Source of the DNA: OMIW01 sp044235645
GTDB taxonomy: Bacteria > Bdellovibrionota_C > UBA2361 > OMIW01
Assembly: GCA_044235645.1 (NCBI GenBank)
Contig: JBIIHQ010000005.1
Coordinates: forward strand, 214,028 to 278,027
Direction: 5' to 3'
Length of the DNA stretch: 64,000 nucleotides
The notes beneath the pieces were generated by a model. It did no database searches and was not told the origin of the DNA. It saw only the letters and a list, made by a program, of their open reading frames with translations. A program made the position numbers and the translations under genes. This document shows, in pieces, positions 25,195-34,456 of this stretch (the first letter of the stretch is position 1; the number at the start of each line of letters is the position of its first letter).

Positions 25195-26667
25195 CTATAC
25201 ATCAAACTTTGCTTTCAGATACGAGATGAAGGGGCGAACTGAAACCTTCCTCTGAGTAGCTTGCTCCACCAACGGGATCGAGTAATACCGCATCCCGTGT
25301 TGATGGATATTTTGATTGAGCCACAAAAGCAACGGCTGAAACTCACCCTGTTCAATATTGTTATCTAACCCTGGCGAATCTTCCCTTATCTTCTCCACCA
25401 TCATCGCTGCGAATACGTTACCGAGTGCGTAGGTGGGGAAATAGCCAAGTGATCCACCGAACCAATGGGTATCCTGGAGAACGCCCTCCCTGTCGGTTGG
25501 GGGCATGATACCCAGATACTTCTGATACATTTCGGCCCACGCCTCAGGAAGATCTCTTGCACTCAAATCTCCTCCGATTATCCGCTCTTCCAACAGGAGG
25601 CGAATAATGATGTGAAGAGAATAGGTGACCTCATCAGATTCGACCCGAATCAACGATGGCTCGACTTTGTTGCAGGCTGCCCACAGGTCATCCGGCGAGG
25701 AGTATTTTGCCTGATCAGGAAAAATCTCACGCACGATCCGATGCAGGTACGTGCTGAAGGGGCGACTTCGACCAATGAAGTTCTCCCACAATCTCGATTG
25801 GGACTCGTGAACAACGAGGGAAACGTAGCGCCCCATTGGAGTACCTGCCCACCTTTTCTGTAAACCCATTTCATAGAGTGCATGCCCGCCCTCATGCAGA
25901 ATCGTTAAAAGGGATGAAATATAATCACTCTGATCGTATCGAGTTGTCACCCGAAAGTCGTGCGAACCGAGGCCGGTCATAAACGGGTGGTGCGTTTTGT
26001 CAAGTCGTCCCGACCCAAAATCGAAGCCGATGTGATTGAGTACTGTTTCGGCTAATCGATTCTGGGCGACCTCATGAAATGTACCCGTTATCCTTTTATT
26101 TCGAGCTGTCTTTTCGGCACACTTCGGCCAGATAGCTGCAAGTTCGTCACCTAGTTCAAGGAGGAGTGGCTTGACCACACGTAATCGGCCGCCGGGCTCA
26201 TACAGTTCAAGGAGCGCGTCGTAGGGATGCTCCTCGAATCCGACAAGATGTGCCTCTTCACGGGCAAGCTCAAAAACGGCATCTAACATATCTGCGACCG
26301 CTGCGAAATTATTATCGGGTCGAGCCTTCGTCCATGCGTTCCAACAGAGAGATGATGCCTTTGCTTGCTCGGCAACAAACGACGAAGGAAGCTTTCGCTG
26401 GCGATCAAGAGATCGTTTCGTTTCCCTGATATTAACCTGGTCCTCTTCGGAGTACCGCGCACTGTTGGCAGCCAATTCATCGACAATCTCCCCAAATTCT
26501 GGCGCTACCGAGCGTTGATGGATCAGTCGTGCCATCAGTTCGAGCTGCTCAGCTCTTTCGCCTGCAGCCTTAGTGGGCAAGCAGACCTGCTGATCCCAAT
26601 CGAGAACTCCGCGGATGTGGTGAAGATTCTTAAGTTCGGTAAGGTGTGAGTAAAAGGTGTCTAGCAT
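25195..26667 (-). CDS. M32 family metallocarboxypeptidase
   Basis: 490 residues, the usual length for Taq-type carboxypeptidases. The zinc motif HEGGH is at 258-262 (SSLLTILHEGGHALYEMG). HESQSRLWEN, the third ligand region, and the N-terminal VLDWDQQVCLP block (family HxxxxxDWD/Q type) are also present. It trims C-terminal residues from peptides in the cytoplasm. It is the first gene of a pair with the Nudix gene. Confidence 0.93.
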   Translation of the reverse strand: MLDTFYSHLTELKNLHHIRGVLDWDQQVCLPTKAAGERAEQLELMARLIHQRSVAPEFGEIVDELAANSARYSEEDQVNIRETKRSLDRQRKLPSSFVAEQAKASSLCWNAWTKARPDNNFAAVADMLDAVFELAREEAHLVGFEEHPYDALLELYEPGGRLRVVKPLLLELGDELAAIWPKCAEKTARNKRITGTFHEVAQNRLAETVLNHIGFDFGSGRLDKTHHPFMTGLGSHDFRVTTRYDQSDYISSLLTILHEGGHALYEMGLQKRWAGTPMGRYVSLVVHESQSRLWENFIGRSRPFSTYLHRIVREIFPDQAKYSSPDDLWAACNKVEPSLIRVESDEVTYSLHIIIRLLLEERIIGGDLSARDLPEAWAEMYQKYLGIMPPTDREGVLQDTHWFGGSLGYFPTYALGNVFAAMMVEKIREDSPGLDNNIEQGEFQPLLLWLNQNIHQHGMRYYSIPLVEQATQRKVSVRPFISYLKAKFDV

Positions 26668-27004
26668 GGGAGTAGCTTTATATCGGGAATAATACGCTCA
26701 ATGGGGGATATGGAATCAGGAGGTTAAGCATAAAACGGAATTTGGGGCGAGTGCGTTCAGTCAGGTGGATATGGAAAATGTACAAACAGGCGGCCTCATC
26801 GGGGTGCGGAGGTATGAGACGATAAGAGTATAGGTGATCGTCAGGTGAGCCAAGTTTTTCTGGTTACTGAGGGTTTGCAAATCGGGTGGCAACTGACCGT
26901 ATAGAAATTATCATTCCCCAAGTCCTCAGGGGTAGGCTACCCTTTATGTGTTGGGTCCCCTCATCTCGTCATGGGCCTCGCGATTGATAACGGAGTATTT
27001 TTTA
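26668..27004. other. Intergenic region between divergent genes
   Basis: 337 bases separating the M32 gene (minus) from the glycerophosphodiesterase-like gene (plus). I see no gene and no hairpin that stands out; it presumably holds the two promoters. Confidence 0.4.
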
Positions 27005-27748
27005 ATGGAAACAGGAGAGTCGAGGTCTCAATTAGAAAAAAGGCCGTTTCGGCTCATATCTCATCGCTGCAAGGGGTTTAATCAGCGTTCAAATTCTGCA
27101 TCAGCTTTCCGGGCCGCCCTTTCTTCGCCAGTTGACGAAATAGAGCTTGATTTTCGTTCCACCCACGATGGCGGCATCGTTGCTGCGCACCTTCCTTGGT
27201 ATCGTCTACCCGGTGGTTCCTTTCGTCTGATTTGTTCCGAGAGCTATCGGATGGCTGCGCAAAATGGCCTGATGACGTTGTCAGAAGCCCTCGATATTTA
27301 TACTGATGCAGCGAGCGAAAAGAGGCTTCGTTTTGAATTGAAAGGCTCGGGATTTGAGAGCGAGCTTATCAAGGAAGTCTCCGATAGAAATATTCTCGAT
27401 CGTGTCTCCCTCGTGACATGGAGAGTATCAACAGCTGAAAATATTCGGGCTCTTCGACCTGATATTCGAATTGGATTTTCATTCTTGCTCGGCGCGCAGG
27501 GGGCAGGATGGTTTCCGATCTGTGCGCCCATGCGAATCCCCCCAATCATTGTCAAAAAGCCGAACCTCTTTAATTCCGTCAACGTAGTCCCGTCGTACGC
27601 ATCCCCTTCCATCCCTTTTATTGAAGCTCTTAAAGCGCTCAATCTCGAAGTATGCCTCGTCACAACGTACGGAACGTGGACGAGGGAGCGGGTTGAGAAA
27701 CTGGGTGTTGATGGAATTCTTACCTCACATCCGCATCAATTTATCTAA
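27005..27748 (+). CDS. Glycerophosphodiester phosphodiesterase-like protein
   Basis: 247 residues from ATG 27005, with GGAG about 12 bases upstream; a GTG at 26948 is possible. The TIM-barrel GDPD pattern is visible: LISHRCKGFNQRSNSASAF (catalytic His), EIELDFRSTHDGGIVAAH (metal-binding Glu and Asp, then the second His), FELKG and GVDGILTSHP at the end. Known enzymes have PEN where this one has RSN, so one metal ligand (Glu) is not conserved and the activity or substrate may differ. Typical substrates are deacylated phospholipids, giving glycerol-3-phosphate, which would fit with glpK 3 kb away. Confidence 0.75.
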   Translation: METGESRSQLEKRPFRLISHRCKGFNQRSNSASAFRAALSSPVDEIELDFRSTHDGGIVAAHLPWYRLPGGSFRLICSESYRMAAQNGLMTLSEALDIYTDAASEKRLRFELKGSGFESELIKEVSDRNILDRVSLVTWRVSTAENIRALRPDIRIGFSFLLGAQGAGWFPICAPMRIPPIIVKKPNLFNSVNVVPSYASPSIPFIEALKALNLEVCLVTTYGTWTRERVEKLGVDGILTSHPHQFI

Positions 27749-27962
27749 TCACTCCTCACAAAAACCGTGATGTGCACCAGAGTTCGGTCGTTTGCGCTGG
27801 GCACAGACCAGGCGTACGGTTGCGTACGGAACTGTTCGTTACGAGTACAACACCATTTTTTACAACCCTCGACGTGCTAGGTTCTTCACAAAGAACGCGT
27901 TTCTGATGTGTGAATTAAAGAGAAAATTCGCGAAATTCAGAGCCTTATCGTGGAGGAGAAAA

Positions 27963-28886
27963 ATGGGACTTTTTGCACGAAAAAACGATGATCAAAGATA
28001 TCACTCGGCAGATTCTACATCCAGCTACTCTGAACCAGCGAAGGTGATAGAACGGATGAGTCATTTTTCGATTGATAATCCAGAATCTTTGAGAACATTT
28101 GCGGGAATCATTGCCAGTGAGCAAGGCTGGTCTTCAAAGTTTACGGGGCGGGCAATCGAGGAATATAAGCGATTTATGGTATTGGCTGCCATAAGTGATA
28201 ACGAGGTGACACCCTCTGAGATTGTCGATGAGGTGTGGCACAAGCACCTGCAGTATTCGAGCAATTATCGCGATGAGATGTGCGGAAGGGTACTGGGGAA
28301 GGTGATAGATCACAATCCGGGAGATGGTCGGTCTTCCGAGTCCCGTTATGTTGCTCAATATGTCGATACTCTTTTGCTCTATAAGGCCACATTTGGAGAA
28401 AATCCGCCTCGAGATATATGGCCTCTCAGTGGCGCTGCGAGGAAATTATTCAACCTTAAAACGAAGGAAATATCGGGCAGACGGTTGAGCGAGGAGAGTT
28501 TCGTCAGGGCAGATTCGGATGACTATTACCTGTATGATACACCTGATACGGTATCCACTATTCCTCCCATACATCCAGATGATGTTATTTCCCCATCTGA
28601 GGCTCACGGAGGTGGGGTAGGCCTTTGGGGAGCTATCCGTGAGTTCTTCGGAGGTGGGGATTCCAGCCATTCTGATTTTTATGGAGGTGGCGATAGACAC
28701 GATCACGGATCGCATGAGGGATCTGGTGGGCACGACTCTCCGGGAGGTGATGGAGGTAGCTCAGGTAGCAGTTGTGGTGGCGGTTCAGCAAGTAGCTGCG
28801 GAGGTAGTTCAGCGAGCAGCTGTGGAAGCAGCTGTGGAAGTAGTTGTGGAAGTAGTTGTGGAAGTAGTTGTGGAGGCGGGTCCTAA
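27963..28886 (+). CDS. Glycine-rich-domain (GRDP-like) protein with Cys/Ser/Gly repeat tail
   Basis: 307 residues from ATG 27963, chosen because GGAGGAG lies just upstream. Residues 20-190 form a conserved helical domain with EEYKRFMVLAA, EIVDEVWHKHLQYS and TFGENPPRDIWP. This pattern of invariant Trp, His and Pro is shared with plant GRDP proteins and bacterial proteins that end in Gly/Cys-rich tails. Here the tail (about 225-307) goes from His/Gly/Ser to (SSCG)n, with at least seven Cys. No signal peptide. The tail may bind metal or be a substrate for modification; both are inference. The unknown gene at 28940 follows by 53 bases. Confidence 0.75.
   Translation: MGLFARKNDDQRYHSADSTSSYSEPAKVIERMSHFSIDNPESLRTFAGIIASEQGWSSKFTGRAIEEYKRFMVLAAISDNEVTPSEIVDEVWHKHLQYSSNYRDEMCGRVLGKVIDHNPGDGRSSESRYVAQYVDTLLLYKATFGENPPRDIWPLSGAARKLFNLKTKEISGRRLSEESFVRADSDDYYLYDTPDTVSTIPPIHPDDVISPSEAHGGGVGLWGAIREFFGGGDSSHSDFYGGGDRHDHGSHEGSGGHDSPGGDGGSSGSSCGGGSASSCGGSSASSCGSSCGSSCGSSCGSSCGGGS
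28821..28868 (+). repeat. 12-bp tandem repeat coding for the Cys-rich tail
   Basis: Four tandem 12-bp units (TGTGGAAGTAGT; the first copy has two changes) encode CGSS repeats at the C-terminus of the preceding protein. The unit keeps the reading frame, so copy number can change without loss of the protein. Confidence 0.85.
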
Positions 28887-28939
28887 TCTCAAGACCACCC
28901 GTCTAGCTAAGGCAGGTTGGTCATGATAAGCTTTTTTTC

Positions 28940-30256
28940 ATGACCGCCAAATCAGGCATTAAAGACGAAAACACTGAACCGACGGCGCAACGGGTCATCC
29001 GTGAATTAGCGGCCCTGCGCTCGTCGGTTGACGATCTGAGGAATTCACTCGGGTTTGGGAACATGGGGATCATAAGGCCTGAGGAGGGGACCGGAGTAGC
29101 GGTTTTTATCTCTCGGTCAACTTCCCCTTCCAAGCCTTTTCTGGTTCGGTGCGAGGGTGCAATTGTTTCGTCTTTCAAGCTCTCTGCGGTCCGAGCGGCC
29201 ATTTTTTTGGTTCTTCTGCTTGATCTCGAAGATAGGCTCGAGGGAGGGAAGGGTATAAACGATCCGCTCGCCGCGATTGGGCAGACGTTGCTGGCTCTGG
29301 AGCCAAAGAGCTCGGAGGCCGAGAATGGCGGTCCAGAACGAGTACGGGTTGCCGTCTACCGTTTTTGGGAATTTTGTCAGTCGACCAGCCACTTGAGGGG
29401 TACTGACATTTATCTTGATTTCGATGATAAGAAGTTTCGACTTACACCCCGGCGTCTCAACGACGAGGATATCATTCAGTCCCTCAAGATCGAAATCACA
29501 AGCACTGATGGAGACATTTCGGCCATTCTCGCTCAGGCACTGAGCCGATCGCCTATTGAACAGGTTCGAAAGAGAAGAGCTTTGTATGTGCCGCCTGGAC
29601 CTGACGCTGCCGACCGACTTCTGTTAGAGATGTATGATCATCCCTTCGAACTGACGGTAACGAGTCTGTATGTCCGTCCGCCGCTTCCAAGCTATCCAGA
29701 TCTGCTGCTCGAGAAGATTGCCGTTTCCCCGCGGGTGCTTCGGCGTAAAGTTCTCGCGTTCGAGGGTTATCGGACAGGACGATTCAATTTCTTTGAAGTT
29801 CTGAATGAAGGGACTATATGGGACCTGATTCGCTACTCTCCAGGGACTGGATTTAAGCTTTACCCTCGTTCCATAACCTCTCAGGATGTTATCGCGCACC
29901 TCGACAATCTAATCGCGATACTCGTGCATTACGAGAGCTATCACCTCTTTATAACATCGATGGTAGTCCCTTTCGTCGTCGTCACCTACGATATTCACTC
30001 CGGTCCGATTCCGGAGGCTTTCACTGTATTCTTCCAAGCGTTCAGTTCGGCTGCAGAGCGAGATTTGGGATGCTTTGCGATGTATGATCGAGCACTCTAT
30101 CAAAGCATATCAGACCACATCGTTCGTTGGCTTATCGATCATCCTGCAACGATCCGGAATCGAACTGAAGTCATCTCATATCTCAATCGAGTGCGGGATC
30201 ATCTCGCAGAAAAGGGGCCTTTAGCGATGACCGATCCAATTCCGAGTGAGGGCTGA
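28940..30256 (+). CDS. Unknown protein, 438 residues
   Basis: I do not recognise a family. The start MTAKSGIKDENTEPT is followed by a helical stretch (RVIRELAALRSSVDDLRNSL). Residues 130-175 (YRFWEFCQSTSHLRGTDIYL, then FRLTPRRLNDEDI) could be a winged-helix-like segment. The C-terminal half contains conserved-looking pieces (LLEKIAVSPRVLRRKVLAFE, FEVLNEGTIWDLIRYSPG) and ends in amphipathic helices. No signal peptide or clear membrane span. No good ribosome site. It lies 53 bases after the Cys-tail protein gene on the same strand and may belong with it. Confidence 0.6.
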   Translation: MTAKSGIKDENTEPTAQRVIRELAALRSSVDDLRNSLGFGNMGIIRPEEGTGVAVFISRSTSPSKPFLVRCEGAIVSSFKLSAVRAAIFLVLLLDLEDRLEGGKGINDPLAAIGQTLLALEPKSSEAENGGPERVRVAVYRFWEFCQSTSHLRGTDIYLDFDDKKFRLTPRRLNDEDIIQSLKIEITSTDGDISAILAQALSRSPIEQVRKRRALYVPPGPDAADRLLLEMYDHPFELTVTSLYVRPPLPSYPDLLLEKIAVSPRVLRRKVLAFEGYRTGRFNFFEVLNEGTIWDLIRYSPGTGFKLYPRSITSQDVIAHLDNLIAILVHYESYHLFITSMVVPFVVVTYDIHSGPIPEAFTVFFQAFSSAAERDLGCFAMYDRALYQSISDHIVRWLIDHPATIRNRTEVISYLNRVRDHLAEKGPLAMTDPIPSEG

Positions 30257-30349
30257 GACGAGAACAGGTATTTTCGCGGATTCGCGTATTTCGGTGTGCA
30301 GGCTCCGTGGGACCCTATCGAATTGAGTTCAGAGGCGGGCGAAGTCCTT

Positions 30350-30516
30350 CTATAAGAAGGTGATTAGTGCGTGGTGAGCTTCTGCTTCAGAGGTTGGAAG
30401 GCCGTTTTTGGCACCTTCAAATTCGCCGCCTTGCCACAAGATTGCTTCTTCAATCGACCGCGCCCGACCATCGGGGAGATAAGTTTCCTCACGTGTCAAA
30501 GCTTTTGCATTACCCT
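30350..30516 (-). pseudogene. C-terminal remnant of a di-heme oxidoreductase (CxxCH-type thiol oxidoreductase)
   Basis: The minus-strand frame ending at TAG 30350-30352 reads NAKALTREETYLPDGRARS, then IEEAILWQGGEFEGAKN and finishes ITFL. This is the conserved end of di-heme oxidoreductases (usual form HDGRARTLEEAILWHGGEA ... LL-x-FL). There is no room for the rest: the frame runs back into the last codons of glpK (which ends at 30496) and meets a stop. So this is what remains of a deleted gene, not an active one. Confidence 0.65.
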
Positions 30517-31998
30517 CTTTGTCTCAGAGGCTGAGAGGTCCAAAACCCGATGCACCGCAGCCACCCATTCCCCATATAACGTAGCCGCCTCATCGTTCCC
30601 TATCCGTGGCTCGAATGTTCGTTCGGTTGGCGCTGGAGGGCGGGGGATGGTGAGGGTTATTCCTTCTGCGAGGAGGGCGGCGCCGCGTGAGGTTGATTCT
30701 CGGGCGGATGACCGCTCTACGGGAGTTTGAACGATATCAGCGAGCGCCTGACAGAACCAGTTACTGATAGTCATCCCACCATCGACCCGAAGTGACGGGA
30801 GCGAGTGGGGCTCCCCCGGCGGCATATCGGCGGCCATTGCGGTGATGAGGTCGCGAGTCTGATAAGCGCTCGCGAGGAGAAGAGCAGTAAGGATCTCAGC
30901 GCGTCCAGTGTCGTAGTTGAGGCAGGAGAGTGCGCCCCGGACATCGGGGTTCCAGTACGGGGCGCCGAGTCCGTGAAAAGCTGGGACGAAGAGGGGCGCA
31001 CGTCGGTAATCGACGGAGGATACGAGCTGTTCACACTCGGTGTAGGATGTGATGATGCCGAGTTGATCGCGGGCCCAGCGGAGCGCAGACCCTGCGACGA
31101 AGCTGCTGCCCTCTATCGCGTAGCTGACCTTTCCGGCCAGCCGGTAAGCGACCGTTGCGAGGAGGCGTGAGCGCGACATGACTGGTTCGGCACCGGTGTT
31201 AACCACCAGGAAAAGACCCGTCCCGTACGTGCACTTTGCAGCACCGGGGGCGAAACACTCCTGACCGATGAGCGCCGCCTGTTGATCCCCAGCGACTCCT
31301 CGTATGGGCGTTCCGGCGAGAGTGGCCGGAGTGGTTGCGATGCCGAAATCGTCGTGGCTATCGAGCACCTGAGGAAGAATAGTTGGGGGGATGGTGAAGA
31401 GGGTACACAGCTCGGCATCCCACTGTTGCTCGTGGATATTGAAGAGCATGGTGCGGGATGCATTTGTCGCGTCAGTGGCGTGGACGGTACCTCCAGAGAG
31501 AAGAAAGATGAGATAGGTGTCTATGGTGCCAGCAAGCAGCTCGCCTCGCTCTGCCCGCGCGCGTGCTCCCGGGACCATGTCGAGGATCCACTTAATCTTG
31601 GTAGCGGAGAAATAGGGATCGAGGCAGAGACCGGTCTTGGTGAAGATTGCTGATTCGTCAGAGGCGAGAGCGGAGCAGAGGGGGGCGGTGCGACGATCGA
31701 GCCACACGATCGCGGGGGTTACGGGCACACCGGTACTTTTGTCCCAGAGTAAGACGGTTTCCCGTTGATTGGTGATACCGATTGAGGTGATCGGCCCGGG
31801 ATGTGCTCCGAGCAGTTTGTCGATGAGTTCGAAGAGGGTTGTAGCGACATCCGTTGGGGAAAGCTCGACCCATCCATCGTGCGGGTGAGAGAGGGTGATC
31901 TCCCGTTGCTCCATCGCCAGCTCGACGCCATCGTTCGAGAAGAGCGATACACGGGTGCTCGAGGTGCCCTGATCAATGATGAGGTAGCGGTGATCCAT
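30496..31998 (-). CDS. glpK: Glycerol kinase
   Basis: 500 residues, the normal length. Catalyses ATP-dependent phosphorylation of glycerol to glycerol-3-phosphate. Visible blocks are LIIDQGTSSTRVSLF at the start, ITNQRETVLLWDKSTG, WLDRRTA, GVAGDQQAALIGQ, the YGTGLFLVVNTG motif and GGMTISNWFCQ. It is the last gene of the minus-strand set that begins with the lipoprotein at 34456. Its 3' end runs 21 bases into the di-heme oxidoreductase remnant. No glycerol facilitator or glpD is nearby. Confidence 0.95.
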   Translation of the reverse strand: MDHRYLIIDQGTSSTRVSLFSNDGVELAMEQREITLSHPHDGWVELSPTDVATTLFELIDKLLGAHPGPITSIGITNQRETVLLWDKSTGVPVTPAIVWLDRRTAPLCSALASDESAIFTKTGLCLDPYFSATKIKWILDMVPGARARAERGELLAGTIDTYLIFLLSGGTVHATDATNASRTMLFNIHEQQWDAELCTLFTIPPTILPQVLDSHDDFGIATTPATLAGTPIRGVAGDQQAALIGQECFAPGAAKCTYGTGLFLVVNTGAEPVMSRSRLLATVAYRLAGKVSYAIEGSSFVAGSALRWARDQLGIITSYTECEQLVSSVDYRRAPLFVPAFHGLGAPYWNPDVRGALSCLNYDTGRAEILTALLLASAYQTRDLITAMAADMPPGEPHSLPSLRVDGGMTISNWFCQALADIVQTPVERSSARESTSRGAALLAEGITLTIPRPPAPTERTFEPRIGNDEAATLYGEWVAAVHRVLDLSASETKRVMQKL

Positions 31999-32031
31999 CG
32001 GGAGTGCTCCTGTGAGGGTGAAGAGACTCGT

Positions 32032-33015
32032 TTAGGCGCGGGATGAGGCGACACGCCGATGATCACATACCACCTGATTCGCGAGGGAGGCAACCTTTGC
32101 CATGGCGTCTGTGGTGAGAGGGGTTTCGACAAAATGCGATGGAGTGAGGGGGATGATGCTCCACTGCTCGACCAAGGTGGTGGCATCACCGGGTGAGAGG
32201 GTGCTCAGAGGTCCAAGACTCTCGAGCTCGAGTATCTGGCCATCGGTGTATATTTCACTCATTGAGCCGCGGTCGGGATAGGATGCCGATGGATTGATGC
32301 TGAATGAGATGACGAAAATGGCTTTATCAACCACCGCTGCGGACCATGCTTGGTCTCCTCCATCATACCCAACCCCAATCTTCAGCGGAGCGGTTTTCAG
32401 CGGATCGTGGTGAACACTAATGGCGGTAGGGGAGAACGATAGTCGGGTATCGGTGAGATCGGTATACGCCCAGAGGTTAAGACTCGCGGTTGGAAGAAGC
32501 TGCTCGTGGTGCGAGCCTCGCGAGGGGAGGGGAAGAATGCCGATCGTTGATTCGGGAAACACGGTCAACGCCCACGGAGCAACGATAATCGAGGTCTTGC
32601 CATGATTGGTTATGCGGTGGGTGATCGTCGCGATCGAGGAGGTGTAGAACGAAATGTCGATCTCTTTGACGAGGTGCGAGCTCGGCTCAGGTGCTCCTGT
32701 TGCAGTGATGCCTCGCTCGTGAGTCACTATCTGAATGGGATCGTTGTCGGGAGCATAGGTGATCGCGCGCTCCTCGGGGGCCCGCCACAGCCGGTGCCCA
32801 CCATATATTCGCCACCCGCCTCCTCCGCTGGACCCGATCTCATCGGGGACTTCCTTGAAGAGATTTTTTCCACCGGGTACTCGAGCGGCGATAATTCGAG
32901 GACCGATCTCTGAGGGGATGAGAAGCTCCATTTCGGATGAAGCAATCGACCAGACAGCGGTCCAGCCGCCAAGCGTTGTCTGGGATAGATGAACGGACGG
33001 GGTAGAGGGGGGCAT
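32032..33015 (-). CDS. DUF4380 / aldose-epimerase-like protein
   Basis: 327 residues of almost all-beta sequence. SEIGPRIIAARVPGGKNLF, GGWRIYGGHRLWRAPE and the following THERGITA match DUF4380, which has a galactose-mutarotase-like fold. Whether it binds or epimerises a sugar is unproven. No signal peptide. It lies 33 bases upstream of glpK and 50 bases downstream of mlaE, inside the same transcription unit, so it may act on a glycerol- or sugar-derived metabolite. Confidence 0.78.
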   Translation of the reverse strand: MPPSTPSVHLSQTTLGGWTAVWSIASSEMELLIPSEIGPRIIAARVPGGKNLFKEVPDEIGSSGGGGWRIYGGHRLWRAPEERAITYAPDNDPIQIVTHERGITATGAPEPSSHLVKEIDISFYTSSIATITHRITNHGKTSIIVAPWALTVFPESTIGILPLPSRGSHHEQLLPTASLNLWAYTDLTDTRLSFSPTAISVHHDPLKTAPLKIGVGYDGGDQAWSAAVVDKAIFVISFSINPSASYPDRGSMSEIYTDGQILELESLGPLSTLSPGDATTLVEQWSIIPLTPSHFVETPLTTDAMAKVASLANQVVCDHRRVASSRA

Positions 33016-33065
33016 ATCAGAACATCCTCGTTTTTTGGAGTAAAAGGTGATCTGGTCTTGGCTTT

Positions 33066-33827
33066 TTACAGAAGAAGAAGGAGTTTCGTTACAAAAAAAT
33101 CAGCGATGAATACCCACACACACCCGATAACGACCGCTGAGGTGGTTGTCCTGCCGACTCCCTCGGTTCCTCCCCGCGCTCTCAGCCCCTGAAAGCATGC
33201 GACAGAGGCAACGATAAAACCAAATACGCCACTCTTTATTAGGCTGTCGACGATATCGCGAATCAAGATAGTGTAATAGAGAGATTGAAAATAGACATGA
33301 GCTGACACGTTCAGCTCGAAGACCGCGATCGCCAGCCCACCGTAGATGCCGGTGAGGTTAGCGAATACCACGAGGAGGGGGGTTGCGATTATTCCCGCGA
33401 GGACGCGGGGAGAGACGAGGCGCGCGACGGGATCAGCTCCGAGCGCTGTCATCGCATCGACCTGTTCGGTAACGACCATTGATGCGATTTCAGCGGCGAT
33501 ACCGGCCCCAACACGACCACACAGAACCACTGCGGTTAACATCGGACCGAGTTCGCGGATAAACGCAAGCCCCGCGACGTTGCCGACGTAATGCTTAGCG
33601 CCAAACCGTTCTAATCCGTAGGCGGTCTGGAGCGCGAGGACCATGCCGGTGAAGAGCGCGGTCAGGGTTGAGATGCCGAGTGAGTTGACTCCGATGAAGA
33701 CAACCTGTCGGCATACCTCGCGGGGGTTGACCTTGCCGGATATGATGGCGCGAACGGTCTCGATCTGAAGAAGACCGAAGGCTCCGAGTGATTGAATCCA
33801 CGAGCGAGCGGTTTCAGGGAATATCAC
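33066..33827 (-). CDS. mlaE: ABC transporter permease, MlaE-like
   Basis: 253 residues, with an amphipathic N-terminal helix and about five membrane spans. LALQTAYGLERFGAKHYVG, IRELGPMLTAVVLCGRVGAGIAAE (split by the family motif ELGP..T) and EQVDAMTALGADPVARLVSPR are the MlaE/TGD1 signature. It is the permease of a phospholipid transporter and presumably pairs with the mlaF-like ATPase encoded at 18.6-19.3 kb. Its ATG overlaps the TGA of the upstream lipoprotein gene (ATGA), so the two are coupled. Confidence 0.93.
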   Translation of the reverse strand: MIFPETARSWIQSLGAFGLLQIETVRAIISGKVNPREVCRQVVFIGVNSLGISTLTALFTGMVLALQTAYGLERFGAKHYVGNVAGLAFIRELGPMLTAVVLCGRVGAGIAAEIASMVVTEQVDAMTALGADPVARLVSPRVLAGIIATPLLVVFANLTGIYGGLAIAVFELNVSAHVYFQSLYYTILIRDIVDSLIKSGVFGFIVASVACFQGLRARGGTEGVGRTTTSAVVIGCVWVFIADFFVTKLLLLL

Positions 33828-34456
33828 GGCTGAGGACTCCTGAGATCTGATGGATGGGAAGCGAGCGGGGGTGGCTTGTCGGAGAGAGTGGCGAGGGTTG
33901 GAAGTGTATTTTGATGTTTTAGGAGAAGATGCTCGAGAACAGGGGTCGCTCGCGAGGTAAGGTCACCGTTGCGAGTCGAGAATACGATGATATCGGTGAG
34001 GCAATCAGAATCTGCAACAGAGGCGATCCGGAGAAATACTGGTTCTCGTTGTAAGCGGGCAGTAGCCTCCGTGACGGGATGAGGGGCACCGTTGAGTGCG
34101 ATAGTGTTCCCTTTGGTGATCTTGACGTTATCAAGACCGCTGACGAGCAGGCGAGTTCCAGCAAACGGACGGGGCTGCTTGATCATTCCGCACGATTGAA
34201 TCGTGACGACAAAGAGTGGTGCATCTGAAGGGGTGGTCTCGCGGAGCTGATATACGAAAGGCGCGCTATCAGTGATGGGTTCGAGATTAATTCGTGAAGC
34301 CGATGGTTGGTAATGAGTCGAATCTTCGAGCGATGACTCATGTGTTTCTCGTATCAGGGGCAGCGATTGAGTATCGATCACCGGCCCGCAGCCAACGAGG
34401 ACGATGATGGAACTACCGATCACGGGCGCAAAAGAGGGGATTCGTCTCATGATCAT
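33824..34456 (-). CDS. Lipoprotein coupled to mlaE, unknown
   Basis: 210 residues from ATG 34456 (MIMRRIPS), which puts a lipoprotein signal at the start; the lipobox is LVGC with Cys near residue 23. Longer readings towards 34753 lack features and would run into the ftsE region. The mature protein is beta-rich with two or three further Cys, including CGMIKQPRPFAGTRLLVSG. No family recognised. The 4-base overlap with mlaE suggests an accessory role in phospholipid transport. Confidence 0.7.
   Translation of the reverse strand: MIMRRIPSFAPVIGSSIIVLVGCGPVIDTQSLPLIRETHESSLEDSTHYQPSASRINLEPITDSAPFVYQLRETTPSDAPLFVVTIQSCGMIKQPRPFAGTRLLVSGLDNVKITKGNTIALNGAPHPVTEATARLQREPVFLRIASVADSDCLTDIIVFSTRNGDLTSRATPVLEHLLLKHQNTLPTLATLSDKPPPLASHPSDLRSPQP

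Noticed and set aside
28639..28926. Val/Glu-repeat frame (VVVEVVVEV)
   Set aside because: Shifted frame of the Cys-tail repeat; the GRDP-like frame is supported by its conserved domain.
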